NCBI GenBank assembly: GCA_026388695.1
Contig: JAPLJH010000044.1
Coordinates: forward strand, 1 to 37,663
Length of the DNA stretch: 37,663 nucleotides
Reading direction: 5' to 3'
DNA from: Deltaproteobacteria bacterium
GTDB taxonomy: Bacteria > Desulfobacterota > Desulfobulbia > Desulfobulbales > Desulfurivibrionaceae
Shown in pieces: positions 8,166 to 15,256 of this stretch. The stretch's first letter is position 1. Every line of letters begins with the position of its first letter. The translations under genes and the position numbers were made by a program. The notes beneath the pieces were generated by a model, which saw only the letters and a list, made by a program, of their open reading frames with translations, had not been told where the DNA came from and did not search any database.

Positions 8166-8396
8166 CGGATCACCTCATTTAAGACAATTTTCAGGCCCAA
8201 AAAACCAACAAGTCAGCCCGTGTATATAAAAGTTTTCCTGTTTCAATCAGCGCAACACCGCCAAAAACCGCACAAAACAGTCATAGGGCAACACCCCACC
8301 CCAGACACTCAACTTTGCAAATTACCATACCGAATTTCCCAGGGCAACATTTTATGTCCACAAAAAAAAGAAGGGCCAGCGTTCCTCTGCCTGCGC

Positions 8397-8422
8397 AGAA
8401 TCCCTTGAAAAATCGGGATTCT
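8397..8422. terminator. Hairpin downstream of the GalT-like gene (weak terminator candidate)
   Basis: AGAATCCC at 8397-8404 pairs perfectly with GGGATTCT at 8415-8422, loop 10 nt. It lies just beyond the stop codon of the leftward gene at 8429. The T-run on the - strand is displaced about 25 nt further (complement of A8372-A8379), so termination here is uncertain. Confidence 0.35.
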
Positions 8423-8428
8423 TAGGGA

Positions 8429-10093
8429 TCAAGCCACGCCGCCCCCTTCTCTTTCAAGACCATCCAGCACCATGGGCAGATGCAGCCGACAGGCTGCGGC
8501 AAAATCCTCCGGAAAATGACCATTGACCCAACGCAACTGAGCCTCGCTGAAGGCGCCCATGGAATAAGGCAACTTGGGCAAAAGCGCATACAGCAGCCGC
8601 TGCCCGCCAGGCTTGGCCGTTATCCGGCTTGAATATTCGATACTGCTCACCAACCTAGCGCCCAAACGGGCAAGAATCTTCTGGGCGATGAGCAGGGCGC
8701 GGTCCAAGGCAGCGCGGGTGGCAGCGTCCGCTTCCAGAATATTTCCCACCGCCCCCAGGGGCATAATCTGCAATTCCCACTGGGAGGTCTGCGCCTTGGG
8801 CACGAAGAGCATTACCTTTTCATTTTCATACACAATCAGGCTGGTATTTTCATTTTCCAGCCCGTCCATCCGCCGGTTGTTACGGATCGCCTTAAGATAG
8901 GTACTGAAAAAATCGCAGCCCGTCTCTTTTTGGTATTGCTCACAGAACTCGGCAATGAGATCCCCGCAGGCGTAGCTTGGAATTGGCTCATCTGCGGCCT
9001 GACCGCCATGATGCCAGGCGGAAACCGTCTGCGGCAGCATGGCGAATTGCTGGTGGATCTGCTGATGCGAGGCATGGAGCCGGTAGCCGCTGGCCGAGAA
9101 ATCAAAGCCATAGTTCCAACCCCAAAGGGTGGCAGTGAAGGGCAAGGCCGGAGCATCTTTTTCCCGCAGGGCTTTTATCACCGCAAGCCGCAGCTCTTCG
9201 AGCTCGGTTCGGGTCATGGCCTTCCGGCCAGGCGGCAGGGGCAAGCCCAACTGGGCGGCAAGATGGAGAAAGGTACGCTGATAATAGAGGTGCCGCAGGC
9301 CCTGCATGTCGGCATCAGAAAGATCCGCCGTACTGTAACGGACAGCATCATCCGCCATGTTTGCGGCGTAATGCCCCCAAGGAATATAGCTGTTACGGCG
9401 CAGATACTCAAACACATGACAGCCCTGGGCCGCGCGGTACTCGCCCACGATTTCACTGCCCCCCTGCACTCCAGGTCGCAGGACCATGATCTTCCGGTAG
9501 GACTCGGGCAGATGGCGGTTGTTGACCACCACCTCAAACAGATCATGCCGGAGGATTCTGGCCTGCGCCGGACCATTGGCACCCCCTGCGTACCGCAAAC
9601 CGACCGGCTCTCCCGATCCATCGCGGAGAAATTCACAGCTCATGGCGGCCAGCGCCACCAAATCATCCTGGTCGGTAGAAGTCGCAGCCAGGGCCAGCAA
9701 AACGGTTTCCGGGAAAGCCGCGAAACTTTTTTGCAAATCCTGGGCCTCTCCGGCAGGCAAAATATCCTTTAACGCCTGGCGCATGGACACCGCCTGTGGC
9801 TCTGGCAATTTAATGGCGGCTGGACTTACCGCCTTGGGCACGGCCCAGGCGCTGCTGATGTAAGTAACTCCCCGAAACGGAAGGGGATTGACAATCTCAT
9901 AGACCGCATCTGCCTGACCAACCTGCAGATCGCCCTCGGGGAAATTCCTCTGGTTCAGATATGGATTATCGTCCGAAAATGCGCCGAGCGGCTCGACACA
10001 ATCATTTTCCCGCAGATTGGCAACCTGATATGCAGGCACATGCACGCCATAGACAAACTGTCCGGCAGGATGGACGCAGGAACGCACGGTCAT
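8429..10093 (-). CDS. GalT/HIT-superfamily-like protein of unknown function
   Basis: A 554-residue soluble protein that I do not recognise as a named family. Several stretches recall galactose-1-phosphate uridylyltransferase and other HIT-fold enzymes. LRHASHQQIHQQF-like spacing puts His340, His343 and His347 close together after GFDFSASGYR. A second half contains VMLFVPKAQTSQWELQIMPL, which has the strand pattern of the GalT C-terminal domain (PyEv..iP). The triad is not canonical, since the last His falls in IHQQF and not in HPHGQ. The substrate is unknown. A GGAGG site precedes the ATG by 8 nt. The gene is alone, divergent from a histidine kinase with 182 nt between them. There is no signal peptide or membrane span. 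Confidence 0.6.
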   Translation of the reverse strand: MTVRSCVHPAGQFVYGVHVPAYQVANLRENDCVEPLGAFSDDNPYLNQRNFPEGDLQVGQADAVYEIVNPLPFRGVTYISSAWAVPKAVSPAAIKLPEPQAVSMRQALKDILPAGEAQDLQKSFAAFPETVLLALAATSTDQDDLVALAAMSCEFLRDGSGEPVGLRYAGGANGPAQARILRHDLFEVVVNNRHLPESYRKIMVLRPGVQGGSEIVGEYRAAQGCHVFEYLRRNSYIPWGHYAANMADDAVRYSTADLSDADMQGLRHLYYQRTFLHLAAQLGLPLPPGRKAMTRTELEELRLAVIKALREKDAPALPFTATLWGWNYGFDFSASGYRLHASHQQIHQQFAMLPQTVSAWHHGGQAADEPIPSYACGDLIAEFCEQYQKETGCDFFSTYLKAIRNNRRMDGLENENTSLIVYENEKVMLFVPKAQTSQWELQIMPLGAVGNILEADAATRAALDRALLIAQKILARLGARLVSSIEYSSRITAKPGGQRLLYALLPKLPYSMGAFSEAQLRWVNGHFPEDFAAACRLHLPMVLDGLEREGGGVA

Positions 10094-10275
10094 ATCAAAA
10101 CCTCCGATGAATCACACGGGGAAGAGCGGCAAGGTTGCGCAGGGCGTAACTATAACCGGGAAACACACCTGCACTCCACAAGAAAAATCAAAAAAATCTC
10201 GACCTCGCTTGCCTTTGCCCTGAAATCTGCTACCATGGTGAAAAATCTATAGCCTCTTTCCTTCGGCCTCACGGT

Positions 10276-11403
10276 GTGTTTCTCTTGATACGAGCCATTT
10301 TCAACCGATTACTGCCCAGCAGAAACCACCGCCCCTCCCTGTTGTCGGAGGACTCCTTCTGCGACACCCCCTGCATTTTCACCGATGTTCTGCGGGACAT
10401 CGACACCGGGCTTATCATTCTCGACACCATAGGGAAGAAGGTTTTCTTCAAGAATGCCCATGCCGTAAAAATCCTTGAACCGCTCAAGGCCGCCCAAGAT
10501 TACGAGGGCCTCTCCGCCCTGCTCTGCAACGACCTGGACCCCCTCCAGCAGCCGGGCCGGACCAGGAGCCGCCAAACCATCATCCATTACGAACACCGGG
10601 TGCTGGGCTATACCGTATATAGGATTCCCGAAGACAAGCGCCACATCTCGATTTTCATTCAAGACATCACCGACCGACACCGCCTGGCGGCCATCGACGA
10701 AGCCACGGAGATGATGAACAACATCGGCTGCCTCTTCTCCGGCATCCGCCACGAGATCGGCAACCCCTTGAATTCCATCAAGATGGCCCTTGCTGTCCTG
10801 CATAGCAACATCACCAAATATTCCCCCGAAGAAATAGATGTGTATTTCAACAGAATTTCCGGGGAACTCGTCAAGATGGAGACGCTGCTCAAATCGCTCA
10901 AAAACTTCAGCATGTTCGAAACACCCAGAACCAGCGATATCGACCTGGCGATGTTTTTCGACAATCTCATGCAGTTGCTGGGCGCGGATATCCGCGCCAA
11001 AAAAGTGGAGATCCAGATCGACATCGCCCCGGAGGCGAAACGGATCATGGTGGACCCCAGAGCTTTGCAGCATGTCACCATGAACCTGTTTGCCAACGCC
11101 GTTGACGCCATGGCGGAGACGCCAAACCCGCTGTTGCTGGTGCGCAGCCAGAGCCGCGGCAATGTCATCCTCCTCTCCATCACCGATAATGGCTGCGGCA
11201 TGTCGGAGGAGTTGAGCCGCGATGTCTTCAAGCCATTTTTTACCACCAAGGCCCATGGCACCGGGCTGGGGCTGGTTATTTCCAAAAAAATGCTGACCCA
11301 GATGCACTGCGGCATTGAGCTGGTCAGCGAAAAAGGCATCGGCACCACCTTCCACCTGACCTTGCCCAAGAGCGCCACAAAAACACAACGGGGAGAGGCT
11401 TGA
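10276..11403 (+). CDS. PAS-type sensor histidine kinase
   Basis: A 375-residue kinase without obvious membrane spans. A PAS-like sensor covers about 30-135 (VLRDIDTGLIILDTIGKKV, ending SIFIQDITDRHR). The dimerisation/phosphoacceptor helix has FSGIRHEIGNPLNSIKM with His159. The ATP-binding domain shows the N box LFANAVDAM, G1 DNGCG (304-308), the F box FKPFFTTK and G2 GTGLGL. All catalytic boxes are intact. No response regulator is adjacent; the nearest REC protein lies in the opposite-strand Mgl module. The start is GTG at 10276; there is no in-frame ATG near the N-terminus and the ribosome site is weak. The two following genes are separated by a promoter, so they may be a separate unit. Confidence 0.85.
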   Translation: MFLLIRAIFNRLLPSRNHRPSLLSEDSFCDTPCIFTDVLRDIDTGLIILDTIGKKVFFKNAHAVKILEPLKAAQDYEGLSALLCNDLDPLQQPGRTRSRQTIIHYEHRVLGYTVYRIPEDKRHISIFIQDITDRHRLAAIDEATEMMNNIGCLFSGIRHEIGNPLNSIKMALAVLHSNITKYSPEEIDVYFNRISGELVKMETLLKSLKNFSMFETPRTSDIDLAMFFDNLMQLLGADIRAKKVEIQIDIAPEAKRIMVDPRALQHVTMNLFANAVDAMAETPNPLLLVRSQSRGNVILLSITDNGCGMSEELSRDVFKPFFTTKAHGTGLGLVISKKMLTQMHCGIELVSEKGIGTTFHLTLPKSATKTQRGEA

Positions 11404-11446
11404 ACCGAGATATCCGGCAAAAACATTCGCCTTCTATTTTCCTCTG

Positions 11447-11474
11447 TTGAATAGCGCGTGGGTTACGGTATAAT
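11447..11474 (+). promoter_or_regulatory. Sigma-70-like promoter for the DUF3365 gene
   Basis: TTGAAT at 11447-11452, a 16-nt spacer, then a perfect TATAAT at 11469-11474. Transcription would begin about 70 nt upstream of the ATG at 11550. Confidence 0.6.
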
Positions 11475-11549
11475 CCATCAGTTACCAGGGCATTGGTCCA
11501 TTTTTCAGACCTGCCCCAGCAAAACGTTTACAATCTTAAGGAGAATTAG

Positions 11550-12419
11550 ATGGGGATTCGCTCACGCTTCATAATCATCATGGCAATTATTTTCGGCGTC
11601 GCAACCGTGGGCATCGGGACGGCCAGCTACCTGTTCAGCAAGCGCAACGCCATGCTGGAGGCGAAAAGCAAAGGGGAGCTGATCTTCAACTATATTCTGG
11701 CCAACCGGGATTTTTACAAAGAAAAACAGCGCCCCCTCATCATGGAGGTTTTCGAAAAAGACCGTTTTTACCCCGAGCTGATGTCCGGCTTTGTGCTCAC
11801 CCGCGGCACCTTTGACATCTTCAAAAAGAATTTGACCGGTTATGATTTCAAGCAGGCAACCCTTGACCCCCTCTATCCGTCAAACAAGGCGGACGAGTGG
11901 GAGACCGGACTGATCACAATGTTCGCCAAACAGCCCGAGCTTACAGCCCATGAAGGCACTATGCAGCGGGATGGCAAAACATTCTTTTACCTGGCAAGAC
12001 CCATTAAGGTCGAGGGCAAGGATTGCCTGCATTGCCATGGCGATGTCAACGACGCACCCAAAGATCAGGTTGAGATCTACGGCTCAACCAATGGTTACAA
12101 CTGGAAGGATGGCGATACGGTGGCGGCCTACGTGGTCTACGTTTCCGTGGAAGAAGCCCTGGCCAACGCCCGAAAGGGAGCCATCACCCTGTATCTCATC
12201 GGGGCAGGCTGTCTGCTGGTGGCCCTTATCGGCATCTGGCTGTTTATGGACCGGTTCGTGGTAAATCCCATTGTCCGGCTGAGCATCAAGGCCGAAGAAA
12301 TCAGCCTTGGCAAGAACATGGAAGAGAGTGTCGGCATCAAGCAAAATGATGAGATCGGTGCCCTGGCCAACGCCATCGAACGCCTGCGGATGAGCATGGT
12401 CCGTATCCTCAAACGGTGA
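11550..12419 (+). CDS. DUF3365 (Tll0287-like) heme-binding sensor with HAMP domain
   Basis: A 289-residue membrane protein. Transmembrane helix 1 (about 6-28) anchors a periplasmic DUF3365 domain containing CLHCH at 159-163, the single c-type heme site of this family. Helix 2 (about 212-234) leads into a HAMP domain (FVVNPIVRLSIKAEEISLG onward) that ends at the C-terminus. There is no kinase, cyclase or chemotaxis output domain. The protein must therefore act through a partner, or is a truncated receptor of the kind whose HAMP contacts another protein. A plausible partner is the upstream histidine kinase, which lacks a membrane sensor; this is inference. AAGGAGAATTAG precedes the ATG. The OmpA-type gene begins 4 nt after its stop, so both are likely one transcript. 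Confidence 0.88.
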   Translation: MGIRSRFIIIMAIIFGVATVGIGTASYLFSKRNAMLEAKSKGELIFNYILANRDFYKEKQRPLIMEVFEKDRFYPELMSGFVLTRGTFDIFKKNLTGYDFKQATLDPLYPSNKADEWETGLITMFAKQPELTAHEGTMQRDGKTFFYLARPIKVEGKDCLHCHGDVNDAPKDQVEIYGSTNGYNWKDGDTVAAYVVYVSVEEALANARKGAITLYLIGAGCLLVALIGIWLFMDRFVVNPIVRLSIKAEEISLGKNMEESVGIKQNDEIGALANAIERLRMSMVRILKR

Positions 12420-12423
12420 GCAT

Positions 12424-13320
12424 ATGTCCATATCAAACAAAAATAAACAACCTCGGCCATCGGTCGGCCTTTGCCTTGTATTGCTCTGCGGCCTAACGCT
12501 GCCTGCATTCTTGCATCTCCCTGCCTCGGCGGCGGATTGCAAAAAGATTGCCGAAGAAATCAGCCAGGAACGCGATCTCATTGCCCGGCGCGACCTGCTG
12601 GCAACCGCCATCAAGCAATGCGCGAAAGATCCGGAGATCAACTTCATGCAGGGCTACAGCCTTGAGCGCCTGCGCGACTACAACAACGCCCTGCGTTACT
12701 ATGTCACCGCTTCGACCCTTGACCCAAAACATGCCAAGGCATTCTTCGGCCTGGGCGACATTTACATGGTGACGGACAAAGTGCAGAATGCCGTGACCGC
12801 TTACGAAAAAGGACTGGGCCTCGACCCCAGCAATAAACGGGCGGAAAAATCCCTCGAATCGGCACGGATCAAGTTGAAGGCCCAGCGCGGAGAATCGGTG
12901 AGTTCCGAGGAGGCTGTCACCGTTCTTTTTGCGGAAAAATCCAAGGACCGGGAGATCAGCCCCATCGAGGCCACGATTCTCCGGCTGTTGATCCTTTTCC
13001 CAGACAAGTCAGCGGGGCTTCCTGAAGAGGGCGCCGACCAGCTCAGCATCGTAGGGGCGCGCGCCTTTACGAGTCACGACCTGCAAGGCGCGGTGTTTGA
13101 AGTCATCGGCAACACGGACGATTCCGGCGATGCCAAGACCAATCTGGCCATTTCCCGGAAGAGGGCCGAGGCGGTGCGCAATTACCTGATCAAAAATTGC
13201 AATATTGATGCGAAAAAGTTGCAGGTGGCGGCACACGGCCAAACCCAGCCCATTGTTCCCAACTCCACGGAACAAAACAGAAAGATAAACAATCGGGTTG
13301 AGTTCAGACGGTTGAAATGA
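12424..13320 (+). CDS. Exported TPR and OmpA C-terminal domain protein
   Basis: A 298-residue protein. A signal peptide (about 1-37, hydrophobic core GLCLVLLCGLTLPAFLHLP, cleavage near ASAAD) is followed by two or three TPR motifs (about 60-145, including YYVTASTLDPKHAKAFFGLG). The C-terminus is a peptidoglycan-binding OmpA domain: VIGNTDDSGDAKTNLAISRK, then NIDAKKLQVAAHGQTQP and a closing NRKINNRVEFR. It should sit in the periplasm bound to peptidoglycan, with the TPRs free to bind a partner protein. The 4-nt spacing after the heme sensor gene suggests coupled expression and perhaps a shared envelope complex. There is no beta-barrel region, so it is not a porin. A bidirectional hairpin follows at 13347. 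Confidence 0.88.
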   Translation: MSISNKNKQPRPSVGLCLVLLCGLTLPAFLHLPASAADCKKIAEEISQERDLIARRDLLATAIKQCAKDPEINFMQGYSLERLRDYNNALRYYVTASTLDPKHAKAFFGLGDIYMVTDKVQNAVTAYEKGLGLDPSNKRAEKSLESARIKLKAQRGESVSSEEAVTVLFAEKSKDREISPIEATILRLLILFPDKSAGLPEEGADQLSIVGARAFTSHDLQGAVFEVIGNTDDSGDAKTNLAISRKRAEAVRNYLIKNCNIDAKKLQVAAHGQTQPIVPNSTEQNRKINNRVEFRRLK

Positions 13321-13346
13321 AATAGACGTGACATCTAAAAGAAGAG

Positions 13347-13388
13347 AAGGCCTTGCTCCCTTGGCAAAAAGAGAGCAAGGCCTTTTCG
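13347..13388. terminator. Intrinsic terminator between convergent genes
   Basis: AAGGCCTTGCTC at 13347-13358 pairs perfectly with 13373-13384, loop 14 nt. The + strand side ends in four T residues. It separates the converging OmpA-type and roadblock genes and may serve both. Confidence 0.7.
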
Positions 13389-13396
13389 CATGCAAT

Positions 13397-14047
13397 TCAG
13401 CGGGGAAGAAGCTTTGCGGTGTCTGCCCGGAATTCTTTTTCCAGCGCCGCGTCGCCGATCTCCTGACAAAAAAGATCAACCAGCTCAGGGAAACGCTCCT
13501 GGGCACACACCCCTCCCTGTAGCCATTTCCCGACAATCTCCTTGACCAGCATCGCCGCAATGGGACCAATGGCCCTGGCCAGCGCATCCTGAAAAACGGG
13601 AATAGCGCTTTTCAGCGGTTGTTCGTTCTGCGCCTGTGCAAAATCCATGCTTCCGGCTTTTTTGGCCGAAACTGCCTGTCTGGCGGCATCCGGGTTGGCG
13701 CGGACCTTTTCCACGCCCAGGGCGAGTTCGCCAAGAAGCATGTTGCTGGTCATGTTGATCAGCGAAAAATTTGCCTCTGTCTCACAAAGAATCACCAGCA
13801 AGGAACCGTCACTAAGATGCTTCACCAGGACCATGGCGTCGGGAAACCGCATCTCCACGGAATTGACACTGAGCTGACAGGAGGCATTCATCTTGAAAAT
13901 GCGCTGGAGGGAGACCCCCATCAGCTTGAGTGTCTCGTGGTCATAACCGTCCGGCACATAAGAAAAAATAATATCCGGCTTATCGACAGAGACAAAAACA
14001 CCCAAAACTCCGGGAAGTATTTTTATTTCCTGTAAAAGTTCATCCAT
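13397..14047 (-). CDS. Roadblock/LC7-like protein with C-terminal helical domain
   Basis: A 216-residue protein. Residues 1-105 have the strand and helix pattern of a roadblock/LC7 domain (MDELLQEIKILPGVLGVFVS, then SDGSLLVILCETEANFSLIN). A Gln/Ala-rich linker follows, then a second conserved-looking domain (about 145-210, DALARAIGPIAAMLVKEIV). Roadblock proteins such as MglB bind small GTPases and act as GAPs or scaffolds. This is the last gene of the six-gene leftward module, 21 nt after the REC-DUF4388 gene. GAGGAGC lies upstream of the ATG. The role of the C-terminal domain is unknown to me. The roadblock call rests on pattern and context; it could instead be a related profilin-like fold. 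Confidence 0.6.
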   Translation of the reverse strand: MDELLQEIKILPGVLGVFVSVDKPDIIFSYVPDGYDHETLKLMGVSLQRIFKMNASCQLSVNSVEMRFPDAMVLVKHLSDGSLLVILCETEANFSLINMTSNMLLGELALGVEKVRANPDAARQAVSAKKAGSMDFAQAQNEQPLKSAIPVFQDALARAIGPIAAMLVKEIVGKWLQGGVCAQERFPELVDLFCQEIGDAALEKEFRADTAKLLPR

Positions 14048-14068
14048 ACTACAAGCTCCTCATTAAAA

Positions 14069-15217
14069 CTACGACGCTAGCTGCTGGGCTTCGGCCAGGG
14101 CCGAGCCGATGGCCGCGACAATCTTAGTGGGTGAAACTCCCGACTGAACCTCTATCCCCACCGATAATTCCGCTCCTGGAATGATCAGCAACTGTTCCCC
14201 TTTTTCCTGGGTGAGGATGATATGGGAGGGAAGATCGGCATACCCGAGAATTCCCCTGATTTTATCCGCAGCCACGGCAACATAGGTGACAAATGGCTTA
14301 AACTCCTTATTGTCGATGTTCCGCTGAAGCCTGGCGGTTCCGTCCTTGGCAACCAGCACCATCCGGGTGACACCCTGGGCTGCCTGGAGCGTCTCCTCCA
14401 GGCCAACCTTGCCGCCCTGTTCCAGAGCTTGGGCCATCGCGGCGGTGGACGGCGGCAATGGCGCGGTGGCAAAATCAAGATCATCCAGTTGAGCAAACTC
14501 ATCATCACCATCGCCTACGGGCAGGCCTCCGGCCTGGGTCGATCTCTCGCCCCGTTCATCGCTCAAGCGGGCGCCTTCAATGAGAATGAATCCCAACGGG
14601 GCCTCGATCGTCCGTTTCCGATTTCGGCAGAAATTGTGAATCTCGATCTCGGCCTGATCCCAACTGATGATCTCGAATGCGGCATCAAGGCCGGAAAGAG
14701 GATCGGCATAGGCATTGATCAGACTGCCGTTTTTAAAAAACAGCAGGCCGGTGCGGGCGCCGGCCCTGGCCATGATGGTGCAGGTTTTTCGGTCAAGCTC
14801 CAGGAGCTGCAAAAACGAGGACAACGAGACCCCGGACACATGCCCTTTGGCGCCCGCGGCCAGACCATCCTTGATTTTTTGCAGCAGCAGCTCGAAATCA
14901 ACCGGCTTTTCGATGTACTGAAAGGCCCCCAAGTCCATGAGCCGGTCTTCCATTTCCGGGGTGCCAAAGGCGGTCATGACAATGACCGGCACGGAGTTTC
15001 TGAGCCTGCTCATCCGGCTGACCAGCTCAAAGCCGTCCATCTCCGGCATCTTCAAGTCAGTGACCACCAGATCTATCGGCTGGCCGGCAAGGACGGCCAG
15101 GGCTTCCTTGCCGTTGCCTGCAGTAACAACCTCAAAGATATCGACCCGCTCCCGGCACATGGCCTGCAAACTCAGCAAAAAACCATGGTCGTCATCAACA
15201 ACCAGCACTTTTTTCAT
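14069..15217 (-). CDS. Response regulator: REC, DUF4388 (PATAN) and roadblock-like domains
   Basis: A 382-residue three-domain protein. The REC domain (1-120) is complete: acidic pocket DDD at 8-10, phosphoacceptor Asp54 in TDLKMPEMDGFEL, Thr82 and Lys104. Residues about 125-215 form a DUF4388/PATAN-like domain (GVSLSSFLQLLELDRKTC, then GLLFFKNGSLINAYAD), common in deltaproteobacterial response regulators and linked to Mgl-type GTPases and pilus control. After a disordered linker (220-275), residues about 280-378 look like a roadblock domain (VTRMVLVAKDGTARLQRNI). This links phosphorylation to the GTPase and ATPase of the same module. No kinase is in the module; the PAS kinase at 10.3 kb is a possible but unproven donor. 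The gene lies 39 nt downstream of the PilB-like gene. Confidence 0.8.
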   Translation of the reverse strand: MKKVLVVDDDHGFLLSLQAMCRERVDIFEVVTAGNGKEALAVLAGQPIDLVVTDLKMPEMDGFELVSRMSRLRNSVPVIVMTAFGTPEMEDRLMDLGAFQYIEKPVDFELLLQKIKDGLAAGAKGHVSGVSLSSFLQLLELDRKTCTIMARAGARTGLLFFKNGSLINAYADPLSGLDAAFEIISWDQAEIEIHNFCRNRKRTIEAPLGFILIEGARLSDERGERSTQAGGLPVGDGDDEFAQLDDLDFATAPLPPSTAAMAQALEQGGKVGLEETLQAAQGVTRMVLVAKDGTARLQRNIDNKEFKPFVTYVAVAADKIRGILGYADLPSHIILTQEKGEQLLIIPGAELSVGIEVQSGVSPTKIVAAIGSALAEAQQLAS

Positions 15218-15256
15218 AGAAACTGCCCCTGTTACTTGGGTTAGTGTTTCAGCTCT

